This document shows, piece after piece, positions 44,345 to 53,650 of a stretch of 64,000 nucleotides of DNA. Position numbers and translations under genes: made by a program. The stretch covers positions 62,001-126,000 of the forward strand of contig PDLQ01000007.1 of assembly GCA_002591745.1 (NCBI GenBank), given 5' to 3'. Every line of letters begins with the position of its first letter. Position 1 is the first letter of the stretch. The stretch is from Lewinellaceae bacterium SD302 (GTDB taxonomy: Bacteria; Bacteroidota; Bacteroidia; Chitinophagales; Saprospiraceae). The notes below the pieces were generated by a model. It was not told the origin of the DNA. It did no database searches and saw only the letters and a list, made by a program, of their open reading frames with translations.

Positions 44345-44828
44345 CTTGGGGAGCTATCATTTTTTAAGAACGCTTTTCATTAGCGTTCATTTGCTTTTAT
44401 ATATCCGTCTAGAATTTGGATAAGAACAAAGTTAAGAATTTAGCGCATTACTGTTCATCTCCTTCTCGTAGATTACGGTAAGTGCTTGATCTTCATCAAC
44501 GCCCAGACTTGCTTGGTACAAGGGTATCGAAAGATCGAAGCATTAGGGGAGTATTGCACAAAGAATGTCGATAATTTTTTGGAAAAGAGAGAAACAAAAG
44601 AGTAGTGGATGCAAACAAGTTCCGAGTAGTGGAAAGTGACTCACTCAAATTAGCAAATATGCGATTTGTCGAGTGTCCAATGCGAGACAAGGCGAAAGCG
44701 ATCTCGTAAGCGGTGACCCACCCACCCAACAAGCTTTCACCAATTTTTAGCTTAGCATTCGAATAGACTCGAAAGCTTAAAACATCTAGTCTAGAATTGC
44801 TTGTTGTAAATCCCCTAAGACAAGTAAA
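44345..44828. other. 484-nt intergenic region without a convincing gene
   Basis: Contains the hairpin at 44368-44388 and a 78-codon open frame on the minus strand (44496-44732) with no recognisable domain, which I do not call. The composition shifts from AT-rich to the genome norm across it, so it may mark the edge of a transferred block. Confidence 0.4.
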
Positions 44829-45845
44829 TCAGACCTGCCCCCGGCAACCGAATATCACTACTCTTTTTACGGTAATCAGTCCCTCCTGGGTCAAAATCCG
44901 TAAAAAATAGACCCCGGCCTCGAGGTTTGGCAATCGGCCTTGACGGACCTCGCCCATCAGACGTCCAGAAGCATCGAATATTACCGTTTTAGCAGCTTCT
45001 TGTCCGCGAACACTTACCTGTAACTGGCATCCGCTAACCGGATTCGGAAAGACCTTAATGGTTGAATTTGCCAGCGTATGACTGCTTGATGAGATGACTT
45101 TTCCGTAAAGAGCGTCAATCTCTTCCTGATTAAGGGAAAGATCGTAAAACCTGATCTCGTCCAAGCCCCCGGTGTAAGGACGTAGATTCTGGGCGACGGA
45201 GGAGCGCACGCCGAAAACAACCGTCTCGGAATTGGTCGTTGGGCAAGTCGTTACATCGGGAGCCGTGCTCTCCAGTAAGCCGTTTACGTATAGCTCCAGT
45301 TCATCGGCGGACGTACGTTGAAACACAACGTGATTCCATTTGGTATTATTGAATAAGGTCGTACTTACGACGCTCGCCCTATTGTCGCAACTACCATCGA
45401 ATCTGGAACCGACGATTTTACCGGCATTGCTACTGTTTTGGTTGTACAACCTGATCGTAAAAGGGTAGGGTACACTTAGTGAAGCGCTTGGCCATTTGCC
45501 AATGATGTCTGCTACCGTACCAATTTCACTAGCCTGCGTCGGCGGAACTTGCACCCAGGCAGATATCGCAAATTCATCATCCGTACCGAAGTTAAAAGCC
45601 TCATTGTTAGGAATGATGATCACGTCGTCGTCGCCGTCAAAGCCGTAAGCCATGTCGTCCTCCAGTTTGCAATCCTGAATGGGGGCCGGAGCGTCGTTGA
45701 TGGTTGCGTGATAAGCATTCCCGCTTGCATCCAGTGCATTGCCATTAAGCGGATAGTAAGCGATCAAACCCTCCTCAAGGTTGACCTGAGTTTTCAGACC
45801 ATAAAAATTGATGAGGAGCCAAAGGCAAAAAATAATATGTTTCAT
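44829..45845 (-). CDS. secreted LamG/concanavalin-like protein with T9SS type A sorting domain
   Basis: A 338-residue surface protein: signal peptide MKHIIFCLWLLINFYGLKTQ, a LamG-type jelly-roll (about 25-240: GLIAYYPLNGNALDASGNAY, YGFDGDDDVIIIPNNEAFNF, NKWNHVVFQRT-like strand, GGLDEIRFYDLSLNQEEI) and a type A sorting domain (FPNPVSGCQLQVSV through LEAGVYFLRIL). LamG domains usually bind glycans or proteins. The sorting domain continues eight residues past the usual end. Confidence 0.83.
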   Translation of the reverse strand: MKHIIFCLWLLINFYGLKTQVNLEEGLIAYYPLNGNALDASGNAYHATINDAPAPIQDCKLEDDMAYGFDGDDDVIIIPNNEAFNFGTDDEFAISAWVQVPPTQASEIGTVADIIGKWPSASLSVPYPFTIRLYNQNSSNAGKIVGSRFDGSCDNRASVVSTTLFNNTKWNHVVFQRTSADELELYVNGLLESTAPDVTTCPTTNSETVVFGVRSSVAQNLRPYTGGLDEIRFYDLSLNQEEIDALYGKVISSSSHTLANSTIKVFPNPVSGCQLQVSVRGQEAAKTVIFDASGRLMGEVRQGRLPNLEAGVYFLRILTQEGLITVKRVVIFGCRGQV

Positions 45846-45890
45846 TCGTTTAGAATATATCAGATGAAAAGGATGATAAGTGATGAAATC

Positions 45891-46862
45891 TTACTTCCGA
45901 AAAGGATGCTTCCCCTCTTCAATTTTCGCCAATGAATGCACCTGGGGGCCTACTGGCTGTACCAGTTCGCCTTTCCGCACCTGACCTACCAGGTCAACTG
46001 CTGCTCGTACCTGGTCCAGCCCAAAGCCCCGGCCGTTTATGATCTCCGCATAACTCCGGTCGTGTAGCTCCGTAAAGCCACCGCTGAACTCAAACTCCTC
46101 GCCTTCAATATTCAGACTGCGGTGGGTACGTAGTCCTTCTTTTACCCCTGCGGCTTTCAATAAATCCGGGTTAATACTCAGGAACCATTTTACCCTGGCC
46201 CGTTCCAGTTCCAGGTAGCCGGCGGCCCGGTCGTGACTCCGGCGATGCACCGTACTGCTCTTCAGGCTCCCGAAAATCCACAGCAGCATATCAAAGAAAT
46301 GGATGCCGATGTTGGCCGCGACGCCACCGCTTTTGGACGCGTCGCCTTTCCAGCTGGCGTAGTACCAGTTGCCCCGGGCGGTGAGGTAGGTCAGGTCGAT
46401 GTCGTAGACCTTGTCCTTGGGCCCATTTTGCACTTTTTCTCTCAGGGCAATCACGCTGGGGTGCAGCCGTAGTTGCAGGATGTTGTAGATCCGCTTATCC
46501 GTTTCCGCTTCGATCTCCGCCAGTGCATCTACGTTCCAGGAGTTAAGGACCAAGGGTTTCTCACAGATTACGTCCGCTCCGTAGCGCAGACCGAAGCGAC
46601 AGTGGGCATCGTGGAGGTAATTCGGAGAACAGACGCTCAGGTAATCGATGCGCTGTCCCTTGCGTTTCAATTTTTCCAGGTGGCGGTCGAAGCGCTCGAA
46701 TTCGGTGAAAAAGGCAGTCTCCGGAAAGTAACTGTCCAGGATGCCGACGGAATCGTTGGGGTCCAGGGCGGCCAAAAGCTCTCCTCCATTGGCTTTGATG
46801 GCCTGTAGGTGGCGGGGGGCGATGTAGCCGGCGGCTCCGATGAGGGCGAATTTTTTTGGCAT
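45891..46862 (-). CDS. Gfo/Idh/MocA oxidoreductase, WbpB/WlbA-like
   Basis: A 323-residue NAD-dependent sugar dehydrogenase. The N-terminal Rossmann motif is FALIGAAGYIAPRHLQAI, followed by VCSPNYLHDAHCRFGLR and CEKPLVLN (conserved Lys). IGIHFFDMLLWIFGS and the C-terminal domain match WbpB/WlbA, which oxidise UDP-N-acetylglucosaminuronic acid at C3 to make 2,3-diaminosugars. The transaminase and acetyltransferase partners are not in the window, so the assignment rests on sequence style alone. Confidence 0.75.
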   Translation of the reverse strand: MPKKFALIGAAGYIAPRHLQAIKANGGELLAALDPNDSVGILDSYFPETAFFTEFERFDRHLEKLKRKGQRIDYLSVCSPNYLHDAHCRFGLRYGADVICEKPLVLNSWNVDALAEIEAETDKRIYNILQLRLHPSVIALREKVQNGPKDKVYDIDLTYLTARGNWYYASWKGDASKSGGVAANIGIHFFDMLLWIFGSLKSSTVHRRSHDRAAGYLELERARVKWFLSINPDLLKAAGVKEGLRTHRSLNIEGEEFEFSGGFTELHDRSYAEIINGRGFGLDQVRAAVDLVGQVRKGELVQPVGPQVHSLAKIEEGKHPFRK

Positions 46863-46958
46863 GGTGTATGGTTTCTCCCGGAAATAAGCTCAAGCGATTT
46901 CCGGCACGGCGCATTTTAACCGAAGCCGAAGTTACTACTTCGAAATAAACAGTAGGGA

Positions 46959-47005
46959 TCAAATAACAGAGCTTGTCAGGATTCCTGACAAGCTCTGTTA
47001 TTTGA
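46959..47005. terminator. 47-bp near-perfect palindrome (23-bp arms)
   Basis: 23-bp arms pair perfectly around one central base (arm begins TCAAATAACAGAGCTTG). It lies 68 nt after the TPR gene stop on the minus strand. The arms are longer than most terminators, so a mobile palindromic element is possible. Confidence 0.65.
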
Positions 47006-47042
47006 CCTGATTATGGTTTCGCTAATCGTTCTTTGTCATCAG

Positions 47043-47062
47043 CATTGCTACTTTGTTAGCCA
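47043..47062 (+). repeat. dispersed motif, copy 16
   Basis: Core 47047-47055, just downstream of the TPR gene stop. Confidence 0.85.
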
Positions 47063-47072
47063 AAAAAATTAC

Positions 47073-48305
47073 CTACCCTTCCACCATTCGCCGGTACTCC
47101 ATAAGTTCCGGGTGCTTGGATTCAGTAGCGGCTGCTTTAGTGAGGTACTTCCGTGCCCGATCTGCTTCTCCGCGCTCAATAAGCAAGCCGGCCAACAAAC
47201 GGTTGACGTCGATGTTATCGGGGCGTTTGGCATATTCTTTTTCGGCATATTTTAGTGCACGATCCTCATCTTCCAAAATTTCTTTGTAGTAGGAAGCATA
47301 CTCCATATCCATGTTATGACCACTGTCTACGTCATCTTGTAGCATAGCCATAATTTCCTTGTTGATCGCTTCCAACTCTTCCTGACGGCCACCCTTTTTA
47401 TAGATTTCGGCCAGTTGAACGTAAAAGCCAACCTCTGGGATAATGGCTGCAGCACTATCCAATAATCTTTCCGCTTTGTCGTACTCCCCATTGTCCATCC
47501 GCAAATCGGCTAAGCCCGCCAGCGCGAATGGGTAGTTCGGGCGCTCGACCAAAATACGTTGGAATTGATCTTTGGCTTTATCCGCCATCCCGTAGCGTTG
47601 ATATAATTCCCCCAGGGTCAGCCTGGCCCATGCCGTGGACTCGTAGCCGGGGTAGCCGGCCTTGATGGCCGCCTGTAAAGCTTCTATGGATCCGTCCACG
47701 TCTCCGTGAATCTCCCGCAAATAGGCAACGCGGCTGTAGGAGCGGAGGTCTGGTCGGATGGAGGTCATCTTATCCGCCATGGCAACAGCTTCCTCGTACC
47801 TTCCGAGTTCAACATTAGCATCTACCAAAGCACCGTAAACCTGGGCATTACGTGGGTTGATCGCAATGGCTGCTTTAGCGGTTTTTCGGGCATCTTCAAA
47901 TTCGTGTTGAGAGAGTTGCACACTGGCTTTGGTCGCCAGAGCGTCGAACTCCAAATTCTTGTCGAGGCTGGCGTTTAGTTCCAATGCCTCGTTCAATAAT
48001 TTCAGGGCGGCGGGGTAATAGTGACCGTGTTCGCCGGTTACCCGTGCTTCATTAATGAATATTTTGGCGATGGTGATACGGGGCTCTACCGCGTTCGGGT
48101 CTTCGGTCCGCAATTTTGAAGAAAGTTGCATGTAACCGCTCTGGGCCTTATCCCACTCTAAGGCAGATTGTAATGCCTCCGGCCTCGGAAGTAGTTCGGG
48201 AATATCCACCACTGCGTTTTGGGTATTAGAGGTGCTCGCCGAATCTGAGTCATTACAGGCGCAAAGTGAGAATAAGAGGGAAAAAAGAATGAGATACTTA
48301 GTCAT
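47073..48305 (-). CDS. TPR-repeat lipoprotein
   Basis: A 410-residue lipoprotein: signal MTKYLILFSLLFSLCAC, then a run of eight to ten tetratricopeptide repeats (AYGALVDANVELGRY-like units such as YPFALAGLADLRMDNGEYDK and VGFYVQLAEIYKKGGRQEE). TPR arrays act as protein-binding scaffolds. The frame extends to 48389, but the ATG at 48305 opens the lipoprotein signal and leaves the 48342-48373 terminator outside the gene. Partner unknown. Confidence 0.83.
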   Translation of the reverse strand: MTKYLILFSLLFSLCACNDSDSASTSNTQNAVVDIPELLPRPEALQSALEWDKAQSGYMQLSSKLRTEDPNAVEPRITIAKIFINEARVTGEHGHYYPAALKLLNEALELNASLDKNLEFDALATKASVQLSQHEFEDARKTAKAAIAINPRNAQVYGALVDANVELGRYEEAVAMADKMTSIRPDLRSYSRVAYLREIHGDVDGSIEALQAAIKAGYPGYESTAWARLTLGELYQRYGMADKAKDQFQRILVERPNYPFALAGLADLRMDNGEYDKAERLLDSAAAIIPEVGFYVQLAEIYKKGGRQEELEAINKEIMAMLQDDVDSGHNMDMEYASYYKEILEDEDRALKYAEKEYAKRPDNIDVNRLLAGLLIERGEADRARKYLTKAAATESKHPELMEYRRMVEG

Positions 48306-48341
48306 TACTGGAAATTTGGGTTGGGTAGTTCTTAGAAAAAA

Positions 48342-48373
48342 CCGGCCCACCGGCGTTAATGTCGGTGGGCCGG
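48342..48373 (-). terminator. strong terminator after the first DUF4331 gene
   Basis: CCGGCCCACCG and CGGTGGGCCGG form an 11-bp stem; read on the minus strand it is followed by a run of six T. Confidence 0.85.
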
Positions 48374-48397
48374 AAATTGAGTAAGTCAATTTTCGGC

Positions 48398-50449
48398 TTA
48401 GTTGGCCTTAATCATTCTCACTGTCTGTAGCACCTGACCGGAACCATCGGTTACAACACCGAAATAGATTCCGTCGGGCAGGTTGTTCACATCTACGTTG
48501 ATGTTGTGTTCACCTTCGGGGTAAACCTCTTGGGCCAACTGACGTAGTCTGCGACCGGTTTGGTCAAAGAGGTCGACCGTAACGGCCATTCTTTGGCTGG
48601 TACGCAGCTTAATGGTTGTGTTGGTCTGAAAAGGGTTAGGGTAATTAACGGCCACAACGGGAGGTGCCTGTAGACCTACTCCACCAAAGTAATCGCTGGA
48701 ACTGTTCACAATTCCACCACTACAGTCTCCGTCTCCGGCGTAAGGCTCGTTGACGTAAGGGAAGCTTCCGGAAAAAGGAAGGTCGTTCTCTTCCACCCCG
48801 GTAGAATAGCCAAGTACGCCCAGCAGGTCGTCAGTTACCGGATTAGCGTCTCCGGCAGTATAGTCGTCGTACCATAGGCCGATGGCGGCCAATACAACGC
48901 CACCTACAGCTTGAAGCTCGATTCTGGTAACGTCATCTTCCAGACGGCGACCGTTAGGGAAACCATCCATGTTGGGGATGAACTCGATATCGGTGTTTGC
49001 GTAAGTCGGATCGGTCAGGCCGAGTACGGCTGCCTGGATCAGCCCCAGGCTACTGAAAGCGTCGCTATCGCGATCGGTCGTTGGTACTGCCATATTCAGG
49101 CGCAACATATCACCACCGTTGGGCAGGAAGTTGTTGATAAAGGGCTTGCCAGCGGCCAGGGGATCACCCATTTTACCGGTTGCCAGTTGATAGGGGCGTA
49201 CGTTAGGAACTCCGGTGTGGAAAATGGGCCAAAGGTCCACCGAACGTGGAACGCCCGCACCGGGTAGCAAGAGCGTACCGAATACGTCGTCATCCAGGGC
49301 GGTACCTTCTACAGCAGGGGTACCTTTGAGGGCGAAAAGGCCATCAGCACCATTCGTGAAGTCAAAGGCCTGCAAGGAGTTTTCCTGTACGCGCAAGGGG
49401 GCAAAAGCCGGTACGGCACCACCGAATTGATCATCATCCATGTATAGAGCCAGTTCCGGGTTGTAGAAAGAATTGTCCAGACTCAAGTCATCCAGTTCTT
49501 CGTAAGGAGTAATGGAGTTCCAGTAATCTTTCAAACCGACCGGAATGACCGCCTCGTTGGTCAGGGGCATTCCCAGACGGGACACCTGTACGAATTCTCC
49601 CTGCACTGAAGGAGCTGAACCGTCCGTATTCAGCACGGTAAGGGCTGGGCGACTGGCTGAAGCCCATACACCGATAACGTAATCAGAGTCTAGGATATTC
49701 GTTGGCTCACTAGGTGCGCCCTCCTTAAGTAGAGTAGAGATCGGTACTTGGATTGCCAGGGCGCTGGTATTAAAGCACTCTAAACCGTCAATAGGCGCTC
49801 CATCCTGACGGGGGGCGTCACCTAAGTCAAAAATACCACCCAGGTCAACAAAGAAAGGATCTTCCACGGGGCCCGCAAAAATCCGTTCACCACCATTACC
49901 ACTGGCGTTAGTGATGCCCTGCTGGAATAGTTCGGTATAGCTGTCCGCACCCAGACCGGCGTCACCGGTAATTGAGCGCTCGCCGATATTGTAAGGAGGT
50001 ACGTAACCATTCGACACGATTACGTCGAAGTTTTCACCTCCGTCGGTAGACCGCGTCAGCGTATAAGTTGTCTTCAGGTTTTCCTGCCCCAAACGAACGT
50101 TGAAAAACGTGGTCGGGTCCTCATTCTCACGCTCGAAAGTGAAACGATAAATGATTTCATCACCTGCTACGCTGGCGTCGTTATCCACGTGAATTTCGTA
50201 GCGGATATTCTCACCAAAATGGTAGTAGTTCGGGCCACCGTGAGGAAGCTGCATGGGGATGTAAGTAGCGATCAATGTGATCGTGTTGGGGGCGTCCGGG
50301 CTGCGGAATGCGTAAACGTCTACGTTGTCAGCCAGCGGATCGTCCGCAATGAGTGGGGCTTCGCGGTGGCTGGATGCCAATAGCGCGTTGCCTAAGAACA
50401 GGGCTACCATTAGGGTAGGGAGCCACTTGAGCTTAATGTGAAAATTCAT
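48398..50449 (-). CDS. DUF4331 protein with T9SS sorting domain
   Basis: A 683-residue secreted protein. After the signal peptide comes the DUF4331 hallmark SSHREAPLIADDPLADNVDV, then a long domain with YEIHVDNDASVAGDEIIYRF, VFAGPVEDPFF-like GPVEDPFFVDLGG and MDGFPNGRRLEDDVTRIELQ. The last 85 residues are a type A sorting domain (NYPNPFQTNTTIKLRT, ending RMIKAN). The biochemical role of DUF4331 is unknown; many members sit in surface or periplasmic stress loci. Terminated by the hairpin at 48342-48373. Confidence 0.85.
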   Translation of the reverse strand: MNFHIKLKWLPTLMVALFLGNALLASSHREAPLIADDPLADNVDVYAFRSPDAPNTITLIATYIPMQLPHGGPNYYHFGENIRYEIHVDNDASVAGDEIIYRFTFERENEDPTTFFNVRLGQENLKTTYTLTRSTDGGENFDVIVSNGYVPPYNIGERSITGDAGLGADSYTELFQQGITNASGNGGERIFAGPVEDPFFVDLGGIFDLGDAPRQDGAPIDGLECFNTSALAIQVPISTLLKEGAPSEPTNILDSDYVIGVWASASRPALTVLNTDGSAPSVQGEFVQVSRLGMPLTNEAVIPVGLKDYWNSITPYEELDDLSLDNSFYNPELALYMDDDQFGGAVPAFAPLRVQENSLQAFDFTNGADGLFALKGTPAVEGTALDDDVFGTLLLPGAGVPRSVDLWPIFHTGVPNVRPYQLATGKMGDPLAAGKPFINNFLPNGGDMLRLNMAVPTTDRDSDAFSSLGLIQAAVLGLTDPTYANTDIEFIPNMDGFPNGRRLEDDVTRIELQAVGGVVLAAIGLWYDDYTAGDANPVTDDLLGVLGYSTGVEENDLPFSGSFPYVNEPYAGDGDCSGGIVNSSSDYFGGVGLQAPPVVAVNYPNPFQTNTTIKLRTSQRMAVTVDLFDQTGRRLRQLAQEVYPEGEHNINVDVNNLPDGIYFGVVTDGSGQVLQTVRMIKAN

Positions 50450-50510
50450 AATATTTTATTTTTTTCGTGTAGAGCATACTCAGTTAGTACGCTCCGTACG
50501 GATTGGTTAT

Positions 50511-52259
50511 TTAGTTGTCTTCTCCGGATAAGTCTACTTCGGTACCACGCCATGGCATGGCCACGTACGGGAAGGAAGTGGAGAAAGCTACGTCGTTGGT
50601 CTCTACGTCAGTGGAGTAGGAGAGTACGCCCAACAGGTCGTCTGTTACCGGAGATTCTCCACTCTCAATGTCGAAATCATCGTAGAAAAGACCGATGGCG
50701 GCCAGCACGACCCCACTAACGGCTTGCAGCTCGATGCGGGTAACGTCGTCCTCCAGACGACGCCCGTTGGGGAAACCATCCATGTTCGGGATGAATTGGA
50801 TGTCGGTATTGGCGTAAGTAGCGTCGGTCAGACCCAGCACGGCAGCCTGTATGAGCCCCAGTGAACTGAAGTTGGAACTGTTGCGTGGCGTTACGGGTAC
50901 AGCCATGTTGAGCCTCAACATATCTCCGCCGTTAGGCAAAAAATTATTGATGAACGGCTTACCTGCAGCCAGTGGATTGCCCACGGGTTTACCGGTGAAT
51001 AGCTGATAAGGCGGCAGATTAGGCACGCCCGTGTGGAAAATGGGCCACAAGTCCACGGAGCGTGGTTGCTCGGGGCCAGGTAGCAGCAGCGGCTGGAAGC
51101 CAGAGTTGGGTCCCAGAGCGGTACCCTCCAAAGCGGGATTGCCCACCAAGACGTGCAGGCCGTCGGCTCCATTGGTAAAGTCTACGTTGCCTAGCACAGT
51201 TTGGCTCGCCTCCTGTATTCGGAGTGGACTAAAAGCGGGTACGGCGCTGCCGAACTGATCGTCGTCCATGTAAAGAGCCAACTCGGGGTTGTAAAAGTAA
51301 GGGTCCAATTGGGTGTCGGTGATCTCGTCGTAAGGCGTGATCGCGTTCCAGTAGTCCTTGTCTCCCACGGGAATTACGGCCTCATTGGTCAGCGGCATAC
51401 CGATGCGGGACACCTGCACCCAGTCGCCAGAGTACACGACGTCATCACCTACAAGAGTCTTCATGGCCGGGCGGCTGGCCGATGCCCACACGCCAATTAC
51501 GTAGTTCGGGTCCAGGATGTTGGCGGGTTCAGCCGGAGCACCAGCTTTCAACAAGGTACTGATTGGAATCTTGAGGGCAAGGGTGTGTACGTTCATCATG
51601 GCCAATCCATCGCGGGATTCTTCGCCCTGACGGGGAGAATTACCGAGATCGAAAATTCCACCAAGGTCAACGAAGAAGGGATCATCCACGGGGCCGGCGA
51701 AAACCGTTTCACCGCTGGACGCAGAAGTGATGGCATCGTTAAAGAGAGTTTCGTAATCTGTATTCAGACCAGCCATTCCCTCAATGGAACGGTCACCGAT
51801 GTTGTAAGGCGGTACGAAACCGTCAGTCACGATCTCTGTAAAAGTTTCCCCACCATCAGTAGAACGTTCCAGCGTGTAAGTGGCTTTGATGTTTTCTTGA
51901 GCCAGCCGAATGTTGAAGAAGGTGGATGGGTCTTCGTTGGTGCGCTCGAAGGTGAAGCGATAAGTCAACTCGTCGCCGGGTATGGCTGCGTCATTATCTA
52001 TGTGGATTTCATAGCGTACGTTTTCTCCAAAGGTATAGTAGTTAGGACCGCCGTAAGGCAGCTGCATAGGAATGTAATTAGCCAGAATGGTGATGGTGTT
52101 GGGGTCATCCGGGCTACGGAAAGCGTAAAGGTCGGTGTTGTCGGCAAGGGGGTCATCGGCGATGAGCGGAGCTTCCCGGTGGCTGGATGCCAACAAAAAT
52201 GAGACGCTGCCGAGCACCATAAGGGCGATGGCCGCAAATCTGGGTCTGCGTAAATGCAT
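50511..52259 (-). CDS. DUF4331 protein without a sorting domain, tandem paralogue
   Basis: A 582-residue exported protein about 70% similar by eye to the next gene, collinear from SSHREAPLIADDPLADNTDL to the end of the domain. It stops at SGEDN, just where the paralogue begins its linker and sorting domain. It should therefore stay in the periplasm, while the paralogue goes to the surface. The two genes are 61 nt apart and probably arose by tandem duplication with loss or gain of the C-terminal domain. Confidence 0.85.
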   Translation of the reverse strand: MHLRRPRFAAIALMVLGSVSFLLASSHREAPLIADDPLADNTDLYAFRSPDDPNTITILANYIPMQLPYGGPNYYTFGENVRYEIHIDNDAAIPGDELTYRFTFERTNEDPSTFFNIRLAQENIKATYTLERSTDGGETFTEIVTDGFVPPYNIGDRSIEGMAGLNTDYETLFNDAITSASSGETVFAGPVDDPFFVDLGGIFDLGNSPRQGEESRDGLAMMNVHTLALKIPISTLLKAGAPAEPANILDPNYVIGVWASASRPAMKTLVGDDVVYSGDWVQVSRIGMPLTNEAVIPVGDKDYWNAITPYDEITDTQLDPYFYNPELALYMDDDQFGSAVPAFSPLRIQEASQTVLGNVDFTNGADGLHVLVGNPALEGTALGPNSGFQPLLLPGPEQPRSVDLWPIFHTGVPNLPPYQLFTGKPVGNPLAAGKPFINNFLPNGGDMLRLNMAVPVTPRNSSNFSSLGLIQAAVLGLTDATYANTDIQFIPNMDGFPNGRRLEDDVTRIELQAVSGVVLAAIGLFYDDFDIESGESPVTDDLLGVLSYSTDVETNDVAFSTSFPYVAMPWRGTEVDLSGEDN

Positions 52260-52366
52260 AATGGATTTGTTGTTTACTAATGAATAGGTTAACGACAGAT
52301 CAAGAAAATGACCTGCTTACTTATTACCTACGAGAAAGACGGGGTGCTTGGATTGCGCCAAAAAGA

Positions 52367-52395
52367 ATTCCCGACCAATTTTTTTGGCCGGGAAT
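52367..52395 (-). terminator. terminator after wecB
   Basis: ATTCCCG-ACCAA and TTGG-CCGGGAAT pair over about 12 bp with one wobble; minus-strand flank is T-rich (TTCTTTTT). Confidence 0.7.
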
Positions 52396-52426
52396 AGTGG
52401 AATTCGATAGAAAGTTAGGTTTATGA

Positions 52427-53536
52427 CTAGCTTTTTGCGTGAAATCTCTCCAATAAAATTTTCGTAATCCGCTCTGCCGCCTTCCCATCCCACAAGGGAG
52501 GAATGGTCCCTTTTTTCTCAAAGCCTTCCAGGATCATCCCCACCTCCGCCATCACCCGGTCCGGATCCAGGTTCTGCATCAGGATATTGGTGCCCAATTC
52601 TACGGTGATCGGTCGCTCGGTGCTGCTGCGGAAAGTCAGGCAAGGGACCTGCAGGTAAGTCGTTTCTTCCTGAATACCACCGCTGTCGGTAATGATTAGC
52701 CGGGCGTTATCCATGAGGTGCAGGAATTGCAGGTAACCCTGGGGTTCCAGAATGTGCAAATTCTCGGTGGATTCCAGTTCGTCGTACAGACCAAATTTCT
52801 TGAGGTTGTTTTTCGTACGGGGGTGCATGGGGAAGACTACTGGCAAGTGCGCACAACTCCGCCGGATGATGTCCATGATGCTAAGTAATCCGGCTTCATT
52901 GTCCACGTTCTGCGGCCGGTGCATGGTCATCAGTATATACGTCTTGGCAATGAGACTCAGCTCCGTCAGCACACTCTCTTCGGTGGCTTGGTGACGGAAG
53001 TGGATCAGTGAGTCGATCATCACGTTACCCACCAAATGAATGCCCTTGCTCAGGGTATTTTCACGTGCCAGATTAACCAGCCCGCTGTGCTCGGTCACGA
53101 AGTGGTACTGGCAAATACTGTCGGTCACCACCCGGTTGATTTCCTCCGGCATTTTTCGGTCGCCGCTACGGAGTCCGGCTTCTACGTGGGCCACAGGTAT
53201 ACCCATTTTTGTGGCTACCAAAGTAGCAGCGCTGGTGGCGTTCACATCGCCGACAACCAGTACTAAATCAGGCTTTTCTTCTTCCAGAACGGCTTCGAAT
53301 CTGAGCATTACGTTGGCCTTCTGGTAGGTATGACTGCCACCCCCGATACCCAGGTAATGATGTGGTTCCGGCAGCCCCAATTGGTTGAAAAAGATATCGC
53401 TCATCCGGGCATCGTAGTGCTGGCCGGTATGTACGATCCGGCTGTCGATCTTACCCGAGGCCACAAAGGCCCGATGTAGTGGAGCCACTTTCATGAAGTT
53501 AGGTCTTGCGCCTACAACGGAAATAATCTTGATCAT
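52427..53536 (-). CDS. wecB: UDP-N-acetylglucosamine 2-epimerase (non-hydrolysing)
   Basis: A 369-residue cytoplasmic enzyme interconverting UDP-GlcNAc and UDP-ManNAc for surface glycan synthesis. VVGARPNFMKVAPL, GQHYDARMSD, HVEAGLRSGDRKMPEEINR and TDSGGIQEE carry the active-site residues. It holds a dispersed-motif copy read in frame as AATLVA, at a helix where relatives have other small residues. It follows the 53651-64000 operon on the same strand after 114 nt. Confidence 0.95.
   Translation of the reverse strand: MIKIISVVGARPNFMKVAPLHRAFVASGKIDSRIVHTGQHYDARMSDIFFNQLGLPEPHHYLGIGGGSHTYQKANVMLRFEAVLEEEKPDLVLVVGDVNATSAATLVATKMGIPVAHVEAGLRSGDRKMPEEINRVVTDSICQYHFVTEHSGLVNLARENTLSKGIHLVGNVMIDSLIHFRHQATEESVLTELSLIAKTYILMTMHRPQNVDNEAGLLSIMDIIRRSCAHLPVVFPMHPRTKNNLKKFGLYDELESTENLHILEPQGYLQFLHLMDNARLIITDSGGIQEETTYLQVPCLTFRSSTERPITVELGTNILMQNLDPDRVMAEVGMILEGFEKKGTIPPLWDGKAAERITKILLERFHAKS
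53212..53231 (-). repeat. dispersed motif, copy 17
   Basis: Core 53219-53227, inside wecB (A-A-T-L-V-A). Confidence 0.85.
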
Positions 53537-53597
53537 AAAATACTGCTATTGTGCTTGGCCATTCGTCGCCGGGAAAATGCTTCTCGCTCGGAATCGA

Positions 53598-53617
53598 CAC
53601 AGCTACTTTGCTAGTCA
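53598..53617 (+). repeat. dispersed motif, copy 18
   Basis: Core 53602-53610, upstream of wecB, pointing away. Confidence 0.85.
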
Positions 53618-53650
53618 AAAAAAAAGTCCTCGCAAGGTACAGGTCTTAGC

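Noticed and set aside
44496-44732. 78-codon minus-strand ORF in the gap after the sulfotransferase
   Set aside because: No recognisable domain, odd composition, and no likely promoter; probably chance.
51201-52202. 333-codon plus-strand ORF opposite the DUF4331 gene
   Set aside because: Antisense shadow of a well-supported secreted protein with a signal peptide.
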